A stretch of 64,000 bases of DNA from JAXGQD01 sp964574395 (GCA_964574395.1 CAZNNL010000002.1:1-64000), one strand, 5' to 3'. Positions 36,733 to 46,189 are shown, numbered from the stretch's first letter. The notes: generated by a model from the sequence alone, not told the origin. A program made the numbers and translations.

Positions 36733-37617
36733 ATGAAAATAGGTTTAACGTCTAATTATTATAAGGATCCTCACGGAACGATGCTTCTTCGGGTGCAAGA
36801 TTATCTACTTAGCCAGGGCTGTGAACTCGTTATCGAACGTCAAACACCGGAACTAGAAATCGAGCAAACTTCGGAAACGCGTACTGATTTTAGTGATATC
36901 GACATTATGGTTAGCCTGGGTGGAGATGGAACTTTTTTGAATGCCGTGCAAGCAATGAATCGTAAGCAAGTTCCAATTGTAGGTGTTAATCTTGGCAGTG
37001 TGGGTTTTTTGACAGAAATTCTTCCAAATGAACTGGAGGTAGGTTTAAAACGCGTACTGACAGGGGAGTATAGTATAGAAGAACGCATGCTTTTAAATGT
37101 GCGTTGTGTTAATAAAGATGGACACGAAAAATTCAGTGAACTAGCTTTAAACGAAGCGCTTTTGTCTCGTGGTGCGTCACCTCGCATTATTCCCGTACAA
37201 CTTTATTTTGATGGGCGGTACATTGAAGACATTCGCTGCGACGGTCTCTTGGTCTCAACACCTACGGGTTCAACTGGCTATGCCATGGCTGCAGGTGGAC
37301 CTATAGTCCATCCTGATTTGGAGTTATTGTCTATAACGCCTATCTGCCCATACTCTTTACACAATCGGAGCTATCTTCTGAACCCCAGTACTGAAGTGAG
37401 CCTAGGCATTGCGCCCTATCCGTCAATGGCTGTTTTATCGGTTGATGGCCGCAATGAAGTCCATTTTGTGCATGGCGATAGGGTGTTTGTCAGCAGAGCT
37501 GAGGAAAAACTATTACGCATCTGTTTACATGACAGCAACTTTTTTGAAGGCTTGCCTGATAAACTCCGTGGACGTTCATTCGTTAAACGCTTGCCAAACG
37601 GAGATGTGGAAGAATAA
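36733..37617 (+). CDS. nadK: NAD kinase
   Basis: The product (294 residues) phosphorylates NAD to NADP. Motifs are GGDGTFLNAV (about 61-70), VNLGSVGFLTE and SGSTGYAMAAGGPIVHPDLE, with the TPTGSTGY variant intact. A frame open from 36622 overlaps dxs, but ATG 36733 with a GAGG site gives the normal N-terminus MKIGLTSN. In many Clostridia a tlyA gene lies between dxs and nadK; it is absent here. Confidence 0.94.
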   Translation: MKIGLTSNYYKDPHGTMLLRVQDYLLSQGCELVIERQTPELEIEQTSETRTDFSDIDIMVSLGGDGTFLNAVQAMNRKQVPIVGVNLGSVGFLTEILPNELEVGLKRVLTGEYSIEERMLLNVRCVNKDGHEKFSELALNEALLSRGASPRIIPVQLYFDGRYIEDIRCDGLLVSTPTGSTGYAMAAGGPIVHPDLELLSITPICPYSLHNRSYLLNPSTEVSLGIAPYPSMAVLSVDGRNEVHFVHGDRVFVSRAEEKLLRICLHDSNFFEGLPDKLRGRSFVKRLPNGDVEE

Positions 37618-37621
37618 ACAC

Positions 37622-39346
37622 ATGATTGAACGCTTAACAATTCGCAACTTAGCCCTTTTAGAAAGTGCAGAACTAGATTTCGAGTCTGCGCTTACTGTGT
37701 TTACTGGTGAAACAGGAGCTGGTAAATCGCTGATGATTTCTGCGCTAGATTTGGTAAGTGGTGGTAGAGCGAATAAGGAAGTTGTGCGCAGCGGGGCGTC
37801 ATCTGCATTAGTGGAGGCCGTGGTTACAGCGGCAGCCCAACTTTTACCTGAAGCGGTCCAAGCAGAATTACTTGCCGATGGCCTAGTCGAAGCTGATGAG
37901 GATGCTGGTTTTCCAGATAGCATAATTTTGTCTCGCGAAGTTGGCTCTAAAGGTAAAAATTTTTGTCGAATCAATGGCCGATTAGTCAGTTTTCAACGCT
38001 TGCATGAAGTCGGTAGCTACCTCCTGGATATTCAATCGCAAAGAGACCAAGCAGCATTGTACGATGTGAATACACACCTTCCCTTATTGGATCGCTTCGC
38101 TGGAGTGTCACTTAATGAACGTCTGCTGTCTTATCAAACCGTTTTACGTGCGCGCAAACTCTTGCTTCAGGAACAGAAAAAGCTTGGCGGTGACCCAGCC
38201 CAAAGAGCAAGAGAACTTGATTTATTAAGCTATCAGATTCATGAGATCGAACAAATAGCTCCGAGGCCTGAAGAAGATGAGAAGCTTCGCAAACATCGTG
38301 TTCTCTATCAAAGCAGTTCTAAAATCATGCAAGCGATAGATGAGAGTTTAATGCTACTCAATTCAGAAGATGAAGAAGCCATTTTGAGACAGCTTGATTT
38401 TGTCTCATCCAGGCTACAGGATGTTGCTACCTTGGACGAGCGTTGGCAGGAGATGGCCGAACGCTTGGTCTTGCTACGTGAAGAATTACTTGATATCTCA
38501 GATGCACTTGAAAGACAAAAAGTTTTGGTTGAGTATAAACCTGACCTATTAGAAAAAATTGAGTTACGCTTAAACCAATTATCCGCTTTAAAACGCAAGT
38601 ATGGCCCGGAACTCAGTGACGTTCAGGCATTCATGCATAGCGCAATAGAGAAGAAGACAGCACTAGAAGCGGCAGAGAACAGGTTGATCGAAATCGACAG
38701 GCAATTGTCTGATAATTTATTAGCTTTACAAAGCGCTGCAGACTCACTTAGTGAGCAGCGTAAAACTGCGGCAGTAAAGCTTAGTGCAGCCATAGAATCC
38801 GAGTTGAAATCCTTAGGTATGAAGGAAGCGAAATTTAAAATTGATCTTGCTGAAAACATTGCTTTTGGTTCACAGGGTCAAGATAAAGTGCAGTTTGTTA
38901 TTTGTACTAACCCAGGCGAAGACTTTAAACCATTGGCAAAAATTGCTTCTGGTGGCGAATCTGCACGTATTTTGCTAGCAATTAAGCTCATCCTAACATC
39001 TGGACATCCCAATGCTACGCTTATCTTTGATGAAGTTGATTCTGGTGTGAGTGGACAAACGTGTACCTTGATTGGCGAGAAACTTCTTCGCTTAGCAGTG
39101 GAGAATCAGGTCTTTTGTGTGACACATTCCGCGCAAATTGCAGCTTGCGGACAAGAGCATATGTTAATCGAAAAATCGAGCGAAGCTGGTCGTACACAAA
39201 CACGCATTCATACGCTTAGTGAAAAAGAACGCAAAGATGAACTAGCGCGCCTCTTGAGCGGTGAAGCTGCAGTTGGCGCAACCGGTGAAGTTGTCGATGG
39301 TTTACTTGCTAGGGCAATTAAATTCAACCAAAGCCTGATCGAGTAA
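37622..39346 (+). CDS. recN: DNA repair protein RecN
   Basis: The product (574 residues) is an SMC-like ATPase for double-strand break repair. It opens with MIERLTIRNLALLESAEL, has Walker A GETGAGKSLM, two coiled-coil arms (about 150-215 and 310-400), the signature KIASGGESARILLAIK, and Walker B TLIFDEVDSGVSG. The start is ATG 37622, four bases after the nadK stop; the upstream open frame from 37409 is nadK antisense-free overlap and not coding. The argR gene often found between nadK and recN is missing. Its 3' end overlaps the convergent pseudouridine synthase gene by 45 bases. Confidence 0.95.
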   Translation: MIERLTIRNLALLESAELDFESALTVFTGETGAGKSLMISALDLVSGGRANKEVVRSGASSALVEAVVTAAAQLLPEAVQAELLADGLVEADEDAGFPDSIILSREVGSKGKNFCRINGRLVSFQRLHEVGSYLLDIQSQRDQAALYDVNTHLPLLDRFAGVSLNERLLSYQTVLRARKLLLQEQKKLGGDPAQRARELDLLSYQIHEIEQIAPRPEEDEKLRKHRVLYQSSSKIMQAIDESLMLLNSEDEEAILRQLDFVSSRLQDVATLDERWQEMAERLVLLREELLDISDALERQKVLVEYKPDLLEKIELRLNQLSALKRKYGPELSDVQAFMHSAIEKKTALEAAENRLIEIDRQLSDNLLALQSAADSLSEQRKTAAVKLSAAIESELKSLGMKEAKFKIDLAENIAFGSQGQDKVQFVICTNPGEDFKPLAKIASGGESARILLAIKLILTSGHPNATLIFDEVDSGVSGQTCTLIGEKLLRLAVENQVFCVTHSAQIAACGQEHMLIEKSSEAGRTQTRIHTLSEKERKDELARLLSGEAAVGATGEVVDGLLARAIKFNQSLIE

Positions 39347-40258
39347 TTGCAAATCTTCCGGCCAAGGCATTTCGAAAGATAAGTCAGCATCACTATATGG
39401 ATGTTTGAAACTAATGGCAGAGGCATGGAGCGCTTGATGCCCTAATTCTTCACTCAAAACTTCAAGTTTCTTTAGCAATGCATCTCCACATGTTTGCCTG
39501 AGTTTCTCTCTTTCGTGAGTTGCCGGATTGTATAAGCTGTCGCCAAACATGGAAAAACCGGCATGTTGACAGTGCACACGTATTTGATGCGTACGACCTG
39601 TTAGCAATTCAAAGCGCAATGCACTTGCCAAAATTTTGTTTGATCCATAGTGCTTCATAAGCTCGAAACGGGTTTGACTGCTTTTGCCATCATTTCTAAT
39701 TTCTCTTTCAATAATGCTACCGTCAAGCCTACCAATGGGTGCATCTATGATTCCCTCGCTTGTTGAAGGGCCACCGAAGACGATTCCGGTATAAGCCTTT
39801 GTTACCTTGGTATTTGTCAAACTAAAGTGTGCTTGCCCTGATTTGGCCAGCACTATCAGTCCAGAGGTGCCACGGTCCAAACGCGTAATGGGGTGTAAAC
39901 GATATTTACTTAATCGTGTTATTAAACTGTCTGTTTCACCAGTGTAACTTGGATGTGTTAATAGACCCGCGGGTTTTCCAACTACGAGAAACCACTCATC
40001 CTGAAAGAAGATGGGTAAATCAGCCTGCGCTTCAACAACAGCGTTGTGGGGTAATTCATCTTCAGCTTCATAACTGGCATGTACGAAATCTTTGTAATAA
40101 AGCGGGTCAATCATGCGCTGTGCATGCCCGTTTACCAGGAGCTCACCGTAGAGCCTGATTTTTTTGACTTGTACTCTTGAAAAGCCATATCTAGAGACCA
40201 GAATTTCGTGGGCCTTTTTGCCATCATCCTCTTTTAGTACTTCAAATTGGTAACGCAC
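39302..40258 (-). CDS. RluA-family pseudouridine synthase
   Basis: The 318-residue enzyme has an N-terminal S4-like RNA-binding part (about 20-75, VQVKKIRLYGELLVNG) and the RluA catalytic domain with the catalytic Asp in HPITRLDRGTSGL and the GRTHQIRVH motif. The target RNA position cannot be told from sequence. It is one of two RluA-family genes in the window and is less like RluD than the one at 49613. Its 3' end overlaps recN on the opposite strand. Confidence 0.9.
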   Translation of the reverse strand: MRYQFEVLKEDDGKKAHEILVSRYGFSRVQVKKIRLYGELLVNGHAQRMIDPLYYKDFVHASYEAEDELPHNAVVEAQADLPIFFQDEWFLVVGKPAGLLTHPSYTGETDSLITRLSKYRLHPITRLDRGTSGLIVLAKSGQAHFSLTNTKVTKAYTGIVFGGPSTSEGIIDAPIGRLDGSIIEREIRNDGKSSQTRFELMKHYGSNKILASALRFELLTGRTHQIRVHCQHAGFSMFGDSLYNPATHEREKLRQTCGDALLKKLEVLSEELGHQALHASAISFKHPYSDADLSFEMPWPEDLQLLDQALVEFNCPSK

Positions 40259-40409
40259 ATGCCCTCCTTTTCTAAACCTATTCTAGCATTTCTGTGGTAT
40301 ACTTTTTCAGATAGTAATGGGTTGATCTTTTGATCACTTAACGCTATGTCGCATTGGCGGCAGTGATATGGATTTGCAATTTGAAAATTGAATATAGGAG
40401 GTGATTGCC

Positions 40410-41972
40410 ATAGAATGGCTAAAAATATTAATTGGCGTAGTGGTGGGCATCTTACTTGGTACAAGCGCAACAGTCCTCTTGTATCGCATGGGGTTTAGTA
40501 AAAAGAAACTAGAATTGGCTCATGAGATAGAGAAACAAGAACAAGAAGTTCAACTGATGTTGGGCGAAGCGCAGAAAAGCGGTGAACAGAGAAAACGTGA
40601 ACTGTTACTGCAAGCTAAGGAAGAGATACATCGCACAAAATTAGAATTAGAGCGCGACACTAAAGAGCGTAAAGCGGACTTACAAAAAGAGCGTCAAAGA
40701 ATCGATCAAAAAGAGAACACGCTAGATAAAAAAATTGAAACACAAGAACAGAAAGAAATATCGTTGGCTGAACGTCAACAGGTATTGCAAGAAAATGAAG
40801 AACGTGTAAAAACGCTCGAAGAGGAAAAAGTCCGTGAAATAGAAGCAATCTCCCGTTTGAGCATGGATGATGCCAGACAACTTGTGTTGGAAACAGCTGC
40901 TAAAACGTATCGTCATGACATGGCCATTATGTTGAAGCAAATGGAGTCTGAAGCACATGAAAAAGCGGAAGAAACAGCAAAAGAGATAGTAGTTGGTGCA
41001 ATCCAACGCTATGCTTCTGATTATGTCGCTGAGACGACAGTTTCAGTTGTGAATTTACCTAATGATGAAATGAAGGGACGTATTATTGGTCGTGAAGGCA
41101 GAAATATACGTGCAATTGAAACAATTACCGGCGTTGATCTAATAATCGACGATACACCGGAAGCCGTCATATTGTCATGCTTTAACCCTATCCGTCGTGA
41201 AACAGCAAGGCTTACATTGGAAAAATTAATTCAAGACGGACGTATCCATCCAGCACGTATAGAAGAGATGGCTACGAAAGCTAAAAAAGAACTAAACCAA
41301 GTTATTAAGCAAGAAGGCGAAAAAGCAATATTTGAAACTGGTGTCATCGGGGTTAATCCCGAGATCGTCAAGTTGCTTGGTCGTATGCACTATCGTACTA
41401 GTTATGGACAAAATGCGTTGCAGCATTCGATTGAAGTAAGTCTCTTATCTGGCATGATTGCGGGGGAACTTGGTCTGGATGTAGAGTTGGCTAAACGAGC
41501 CGGACTCTTGCATGACATCGGAAAGTCGATTGACTTTGAGATGGAAGGCACACACATTGAACTTGGAGCTAATTTTGCGCGTAAACACAATGAACCTGAA
41601 GCGGTTATCAATGCAATTGAATCGCATCATGGTAATTTGGAAGCTACCTCGCTGATTTCATCTATAGTGGCAGCGGCTGATGCTATATCAGCAGCTAGAC
41701 CGGGAGCTCGCAGAGAAAACCTTGAAACCTACGTCAAACGCATTCAGCGCTTAGAAGAAATAGCTGATAGCTTTGAGGGAGTTGAAAAGAGCTTTGCAAT
41801 CCAAGCAGGCAGAGAACTGCGTGTGATGGTTATTCCCGAACAGATGTCAGAAGATGAGATGATCCTGAGAGCAAGAGAAATTTGCCAACAAATCGAAGAT
41901 GAACTCGATTATCCGGGTCAGATCAAAGTGAACATGATTAGAGAAACACGCGTAAGCGATTACGCAAAGTAA
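40410..41972 (+). CDS. rny: Ribonuclease Y, probable ATA start
   Basis: The membrane-anchored endonuclease starts RNA decay in Gram-positive bacteria. It has an N-terminal helix (about 3-25), a long charged coiled coil (about 30-190), a KH domain with MKGRIIGREGRNIRAIE, and an HD domain with LLHDIGKSIDFE. An open frame from GTG 40401 exists, but that GTG overlaps the AGGAGGTGA site itself. ATA at 40410 lies 8 bases behind AGGAGG and gives the expected EWLKILIGVVVG start and a 520-residue protein, the standard length. The next canonical start (GTG 40440) would cut the anchor. Confidence 0.93.
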   Translation: MEWLKILIGVVVGILLGTSATVLLYRMGFSKKKLELAHEIEKQEQEVQLMLGEAQKSGEQRKRELLLQAKEEIHRTKLELERDTKERKADLQKERQRIDQKENTLDKKIETQEQKEISLAERQQVLQENEERVKTLEEEKVREIEAISRLSMDDARQLVLETAAKTYRHDMAIMLKQMESEAHEKAEETAKEIVVGAIQRYASDYVAETTVSVVNLPNDEMKGRIIGREGRNIRAIETITGVDLIIDDTPEAVILSCFNPIRRETARLTLEKLIQDGRIHPARIEEMATKAKKELNQVIKQEGEKAIFETGVIGVNPEIVKLLGRMHYRTSYGQNALQHSIEVSLLSGMIAGELGLDVELAKRAGLLHDIGKSIDFEMEGTHIELGANFARKHNEPEAVINAIESHHGNLEATSLISSIVAAADAISAARPGARRENLETYVKRIQRLEEIADSFEGVEKSFAIQAGRELRVMVIPEQMSEDEMILRAREICQQIEDELDYPGQIKVNMIRETRVSDYAK

Positions 41973-41993
41973 ATGCAATCCTACACATGATAA

Positions 41994-42031
41994 ACCTCTC
42001 CCGAACGCAAGTCGTTTGGGAGAGGTTTTTT
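41994..42031 (+). terminator. Terminator of rny
   Basis: A 13-bp imperfect stem (CCTCTCCCGAACG / CGTTTGGGAGAGG) is followed by TTTTTTG. It closes the housekeeping run and marks the left side of the catechol cluster. Confidence 0.92.
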
Positions 42032-42176
42032 GTATGTGTGGGGCGGACTCTCACGGACACTCTTAGTAAAACGCGTTATATAAATACGTGTCCACTTTGA
42101 ATCAAGCATGAATATCCATTTTGCACATAATTCACAAAATGTATTTGTTGAAGATATAGAAGATTGTTCAAGGTGG

Positions 42177-42244
42177 TTCAAATATTCGAGGAGTCCTGTT
42201 AATATAAAGACATAAAACAAGAACACAGTTCGGCAATGTCGAAC
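42177..42244 (+). promoter_or_regulatory. Predicted promoter and inverted repeat of the catechol cluster
   Basis: TTCAAA (42177-42182) and TAATAT (42200-42205) are 17 bases apart. An inverted repeat GTTCG-7-CGAAC (42228-42244) lies just downstream of the expected start point, a position where a repressor could block. A further inverted repeat, ATTTTG-11-CAAAAT, lies at about 42117-42140. The regulator could be the IclR protein encoded in the cluster. The rest of the 322-base gap after rny holds only the rny terminator. Confidence 0.4.
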
Positions 42245-42294
42245 GAAGATACAGTAGAGACACATACCTAAAGGCAGCAAAGAGATACGAACTT

Positions 42295-42594
42295 ATGACA
42301 GAAGATAATAAAAAGACTGAAGTGTATCAAATCACTGTTGTCGACCGCAAGATGGTATGGACATGTCGAAAAGGATTAACGCTGGCGGAGTCGGCTGATA
42401 AATCAGGCAAGGGGCATTTGTTTCGTGGTTGTCATGGCGGTGGTTGTGGAGTCTGTAAAGTCTTGGTGCTTGAAGGTTCTTTTGAAAGAAAAAAAGAAAG
42501 TTCGGCACATATAACGGAAGATGATAAATCAGCAAATATCGTTTTGGCTTGTTGCGCCAAACCAAATTCGGATTTGTCGATTGAAATTTTGTAA
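42295..42594 (+). CDS. XylT-type [2Fe-2S] ferredoxin
   Basis: The 99-residue plant-type ferredoxin has cluster ligands in the motif FRGCHGGGCGVCKV (Cys46, Cys51, Cys54) and a fourth at Cys86 or Cys87 in ACCAKP. The CxGGGCGxC spacing (four, then two residues) is that of XylT/NahT ferredoxins, which re-reduce the iron of catechol 2,3-dioxygenase after inactivation. The adjacent dioxygenase gene fits exactly that role. The ribosome site is weak. A 96-base gap with a stray AAAGGAG but no reading frame follows. Confidence 0.88.
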   Translation: MTEDNKKTEVYQITVVDRKMVWTCRKGLTLAESADKSGKGHLFRGCHGGGCGVCKVLVLEGSFERKKESSAHITEDDKSANIVLACCAKPNSDLSIEIL

Positions 42595-42690
42595 GTCCAT
42601 AGAAAGGAGTAAGTCTATCAAATTACAGTAGCGCAATCTTTAACAAAATTAACAAAAGCAGTTTAATAATTAAAACTAAGGAGAACATTT

Positions 42691-43620
42691 ATGGCAATTA
42701 AAGGTGTATTAAGAGCAAGCCTAATTCAAATTCGTATTTTAAACATGGAAGAAGCAATTAAGCATTATGTGGATATTCTGGGTCTAAATCTAGTTGATAC
42801 TTTGCCTGATGGTAGAGTCTTACTAAAATGCTACGATGAGTTTGACCATCACTAAGTCGTCTTAGTCGAAGCTGACAGAGCAGGATTAGATCTCATGGGC
42901 TTCAAAGTAGAGTCTGAAGAAGTGCTTGATCAATATAAGGAAGCAACAGATGCATTCGGTTTAGAAAATGAATGGATAGCTGCTAATACCGACCAACCTG
43001 GTTATGGACGTCGCTTAAAAGTAAAGTTGCCAACTGGTCACATTATCAATTTGTATGCAACAGTAGAACTTGCTGCTGATCATCCAGAATTGAGAAATCC
43101 AAACATTTGGCAACGTGCACCACATGGTATGGGAGCACTTGGTTTTGACCATTGTTTACTTTACGGACCAAATCAGAAAGAAGCAGTGCGCTACTTTGTT
43201 GAAGTTTTAGGTATGAGCGTTGTTGAGAATGTCAAACTACCTGATGGTAGCGGAAATCTTGTCACATGGTTAACAGCTAATAATAAAGCACATGATGTCG
43301 CAATTTTGGAATTCGATAAACCCAACGTATTACATCACTTAGCATTTAAATTAGAGTCCTGGAATGATATCGGACATGCAGCTGACCTGATTAGTGTAAA
43401 CAATGTTAGTTTGGATGCTGGACCTATGCGTCACGGTGTTACTCGCGGACAAACGATTTATTTCTTTGACCCCTCTGGCAACCGTAACGAAGTATATGCT
43501 GGTGGCTATGCGCATTATCCGGATATGCCCGTTCGCGAATGGGATTACGAGCAAGTCGGTAAGGGTATCTTCTACTACACACGCCAACTAAACGAGAATT
43601 TCTTGAAAGTCATGACTTGA
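42691..43620 (+). pseudogene. Catechol 2,3-dioxygenase with an in-frame TAA at codon 55
   Basis: The full 309-codon frame encodes an extradiol dioxygenase of the XylE/DmpB class, which opens catechol next to its hydroxyls. Iron ligands are intact: His154 in GFDHCLLYG, His216 in VLHHLAF and Glu267 in RNEVYAGG. AKAHD and TIYFFDPSGNRNE motifs are normal. Codon 55 is TAA (42853-42855) inside an FDHH-stop-VVLVEADRAG context; family members usually have Ser there, and TCA to TAA is a single change. A restart at ATG 42895 would remove the whole first quarter. The gene is broken, misread, or recoded. Confidence 0.85.
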
Positions 43621-43685
43621 TTCCCCACACGTCCTTTGCGATGGGTGATGCTAAAATATAGATAGCTTATCGGGAGGAATGTCAG

Positions 43686-44450
43686 ATGAAAGATGAGAAA
43701 CGTATACAGTCCGTAGACCGAGCCGTGCAAATTTTGAACAGTTTTAGTGAGCAAAAAAGCGAGTGGAGGCTGACAGAACTTGCACAGGCATTGCAACTTA
43801 ATAAAAGTACGGTCCACGGAATTATTAATACATTGAAATATCATGGTCTGATCGACCAAGATGAAAACACGCAAGTATACCGTTTGGGTCCTGCACTAAT
43901 GTACTATGGCGAGCTAGTCACAGAAAAACTTGACATCATTGCTCTAGCGAAACCCATTATGGAAGACTTACGTGACAAAGTTGAAGAAACCGTACATTTG
44001 GCCACATTAAATGATCTAGATGTTGTTTATATAGAAAAGATTGAATCTAGTCATTCCATGCGCATTGCAACGACAAGAGGGTCGCGAAATCCTAGTTATT
44101 GTACCGGTGTAGGAAAAGCGTTATTAGCATTTGCGGGAGAAGCCAAACTCAAGCGTGTTATAGGACGCGGCTTAGAGCCAAGAACACCAGAAACGATTAC
44201 CGATCCGCTACTCCTTAAGCAGAACATCGAAGAGATAAAGCTAAAAGGATACGCGGAAGATAGAAGTGAAGCGGAGATTGGCTTAAATTGTTTGGCTATG
44301 CCAATACATGATCATAGTGGCAAAGCACCGTATGCGCTTTCAATCTCGGGCCCAGCTGTGCGCATGACCAGTGAACGTTACCCATTGTTGCGTCAAGCTT
44401 TAGCAGATGCAGTAAAACAAATTGAGAATAAACTAGGCTACCGCCTCTAG
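43686..44450 (+). CDS. IclR-family transcriptional regulator
   Basis: The 254-residue regulator has an N-terminal winged helix (about 5-70, with RIQSVDRAVQILNSF, LTELAQALQLNKSTVHGII) and a C-terminal effector-binding domain (about 80-250) with the STHSM-like segment SHSMRIATTRGS and the C-terminal GLNCLAMPIHD motif. The middle of the meta-cleavage cluster is its location. IclR proteins commonly control aromatic catabolism genes, so it is the natural candidate regulator. The effector is unknown. Confidence 0.9.
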   Translation: MKDEKRIQSVDRAVQILNSFSEQKSEWRLTELAQALQLNKSTVHGIINTLKYHGLIDQDENTQVYRLGPALMYYGELVTEKLDIIALAKPIMEDLRDKVEETVHLATLNDLDVVYIEKIESSHSMRIATTRGSRNPSYCTGVGKALLAFAGEAKLKRVIGRGLEPRTPETITDPLLLKQNIEEIKLKGYAEDRSEAEIGLNCLAMPIHDHSGKAPYALSISGPAVRMTSERYPLLRQALADAVKQIENKLGYRL

Positions 44451-44469
44451 AAACGAAAGGAATTTTATT

Positions 44470-45296
44470 ATGTCTACTAGACCAGAAATTGCGAACTCTG
44501 TTAAAACAGGTTCATTCATGACGAATTACCAAGACCATGGTGAGGGCTTCCCTGTTTTGCTCATACATGGTTCGGGTCCAGGTGTCTCATCTTGGGCAAA
44601 CTGGCGTTTGATAATACCAGCGTTAGCGGAACAACGTAGGGTGCTGGCTCCAGATATGGCTGGTTTCGGCTATACCGAACGTGTAGAAGGTGTACCTTTT
44701 AATATGGACACTTGGATAAAGCAGGCGATAGACTTTTTGGATGCCCTGAACATTGATCAGTGCGATCTTGTTGGTAATTCATTTGGTGGTGCTTTAGCAC
44801 TTGCTTTAGCAGTCTTACATCCTGAACGTATACGAAAAATAGTTTTGATGGGTTCTATGGGCGTAGAATTTGAGTTAACCGAAGGCGATGGTCTTGATGC
44901 TGTCTGGGGCTATACTCCCTCAGTAGAAAATATGGCAAAAATGTTAGACATGTTTGTCTACAACAAAGCAATTGCAACGGATGATCTAGCACGCATGCGT
45001 TCTTGGAAGCCAGTATAGAGCCTGGCTTCCAAGAAGCGTTCAGCTCCATGTTCCCGGCACCAAGAAAAGACTATGTCAAAGAAATGGCACGTTACGAAGA
45101 CCGTATTTCTGAGATAAAAAATCCTACGCTAATTGTTCATAGTCGTGAAGATCGCGTTATTCCTGTAGATAACTCTTATAAACTCATCAACATGATTGAG
45201 AAATCAGAACTTCACGTCTTTGGACAATGTGGACATTGGACACAAATTGAAAAGTCCAAAGAATTCGCAGGACTAGTGAATTTGTTCCTCGGCTAA
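44470..45296 (+). pseudogene. 2-hydroxymuconic semialdehyde hydrolase, frameshifted
   Basis: Two frames together encode an alpha/beta hydrolase of the XylF/DmpD/TodF class, which splits the ring-cleavage product to a 2-oxopentenoate. Frame one has the nucleophile Ser104 in GNSFGGA and the oxyanion segment HGSGPG. Frame two, from about 45003, has EASIEPGFQEAFSSMFPAP, the acid Asp in HSREDRVIP and the His in GQCGHW. The join is at 45001-45005, where five bases sit between the Arg and Glu codons instead of three or six. The AGGA site precedes ATG 44470. Confidence 0.85.
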
Positions 45297-45326
45297 GCAC
45301 AAAGTAGAAAATGATGGTAAACCTTG

Positions 45327-45379
45327 AGTGAACAGTATTTATGGCAATGAAATGCTTTCAATAATAAATACTGTTCACT
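45327..45379. repeat. Perfect 16-bp inverted repeat before the hydratase gene
   Basis: AGTGAACAGTATTTAT (45327-45342) is repeated as its exact reverse complement at 45364-45379, around a 21-base loop. There is no T-tract, so it is not a standard terminator. It ends 21 bases before the hydratase start. Confidence 0.85.
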
Positions 45380-45400
45380 ATTAAAGTACTGGAGAAAAAC

Positions 45401-46189
45401 ATGAGTCAAGTTGAAGAAAAAATGCTCGATATCTTAGCTGCAAAGCTTAAAGAAGCAGAGCGTACTCACACGCCCATCGAACAACTTCACCACTATGCCG
45501 AAGGACTAAGCATTGATGACGCATACAAAATCCAGCTTCGGAATATCGAACTTGAACTTTCAGAAGGTAAAGTTATTACCGGCAAAAAGATTGGCTTAAC
45601 CAGTGCAGCCATGCAAAATTTGCTAGGTGTTGATCAGCCAGACTATGGACACTTATTAGATAGCATGGAAATACATACGTCCGAAACACCCTTTGACTCC
45701 ATTCTTCAAGCACGCGTTGAGGGAGAAATCCTTTTTATACTTAAGGAAGATTTAAGTGGTGGTCAAGTTACGGTAGAAGATGTTGTAAAAGCTACGGATT
45801 ATGTCGTGGGTGGTATAGAAGTTGTTGGAAGTCGAGTAGCCAATTGGAAGATTGGCATTATTGATACCGTGGCAGATAATGCGTCTTGCGGGCAGTATAT
45901 CTTAGGTAAAAAACGGCTTAAACTTAATGAATTTGACCGCATAAAAGAAGGCATGTCGCTTTATAAAAATGGTGAATTAATTAACCAAGGCACTGGGGCC
46001 GCTGTCTTAGGAAATCCGGCTTATTGTGTCGCTTGGTTAGCTAATATGATGCATAAGTATGGGGTTACGCTAAAGGCGGGTGAAGTCATTTTGTCTGGTG
46101 CACTATCAGCGATGATTCCCGTAGCCAAAGGCGATGCAATCAAAGCAAGCTTCGATAGCTTAGGTGATGTTGATTTACAGTTTGTGTAG
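45401..46189 (+). CDS. 2-oxopent-4-enoate hydratase (XylJ/DmpE type)
   Basis: The 262-residue product belongs to the fumarylacetoacetate-hydrolase-like hydratases of meta-cleavage pathways. It adds water to 2-oxopent-4-enoate to form 4-hydroxy-2-oxovalerate. Motifs are VITGKKIGLTSAAMQ (about 55-69), the metal-binding RVEGEILFIL, and VVGGIEVVGSR. The length is normal (about 260). It lies between the hydrolase that makes its substrate and the aldolase pair that uses its product, which supports the assignment. Confidence 0.9.
   Translation: MSQVEEKMLDILAAKLKEAERTHTPIEQLHHYAEGLSIDDAYKIQLRNIELELSEGKVITGKKIGLTSAAMQNLLGVDQPDYGHLLDSMEIHTSETPFDSILQARVEGEILFILKEDLSGGQVTVEDVVKATDYVVGGIEVVGSRVANWKIGIIDTVADNASCGQYILGKKRLKLNEFDRIKEGMSLYKNGELINQGTGAAVLGNPAYCVAWLANMMHKYGVTLKAGEVILSGALSAMIPVAKGDAIKASFDSLGDVDLQFV

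Noticed and set aside
40401..40403. GTG as the rny start
   Set aside because: It overlaps the ribosome binding site AGGAGGTGA, so a ribosome bound there could not use it.
42853..42855. Recoding of the TAA in the dioxygenase (selenocysteine or pyrrolysine)
   Set aside because: Those use TGA and TAG, and relatives have Ser at this site. TAA readthrough has no supporting structure here, so mutation or error is more likely.
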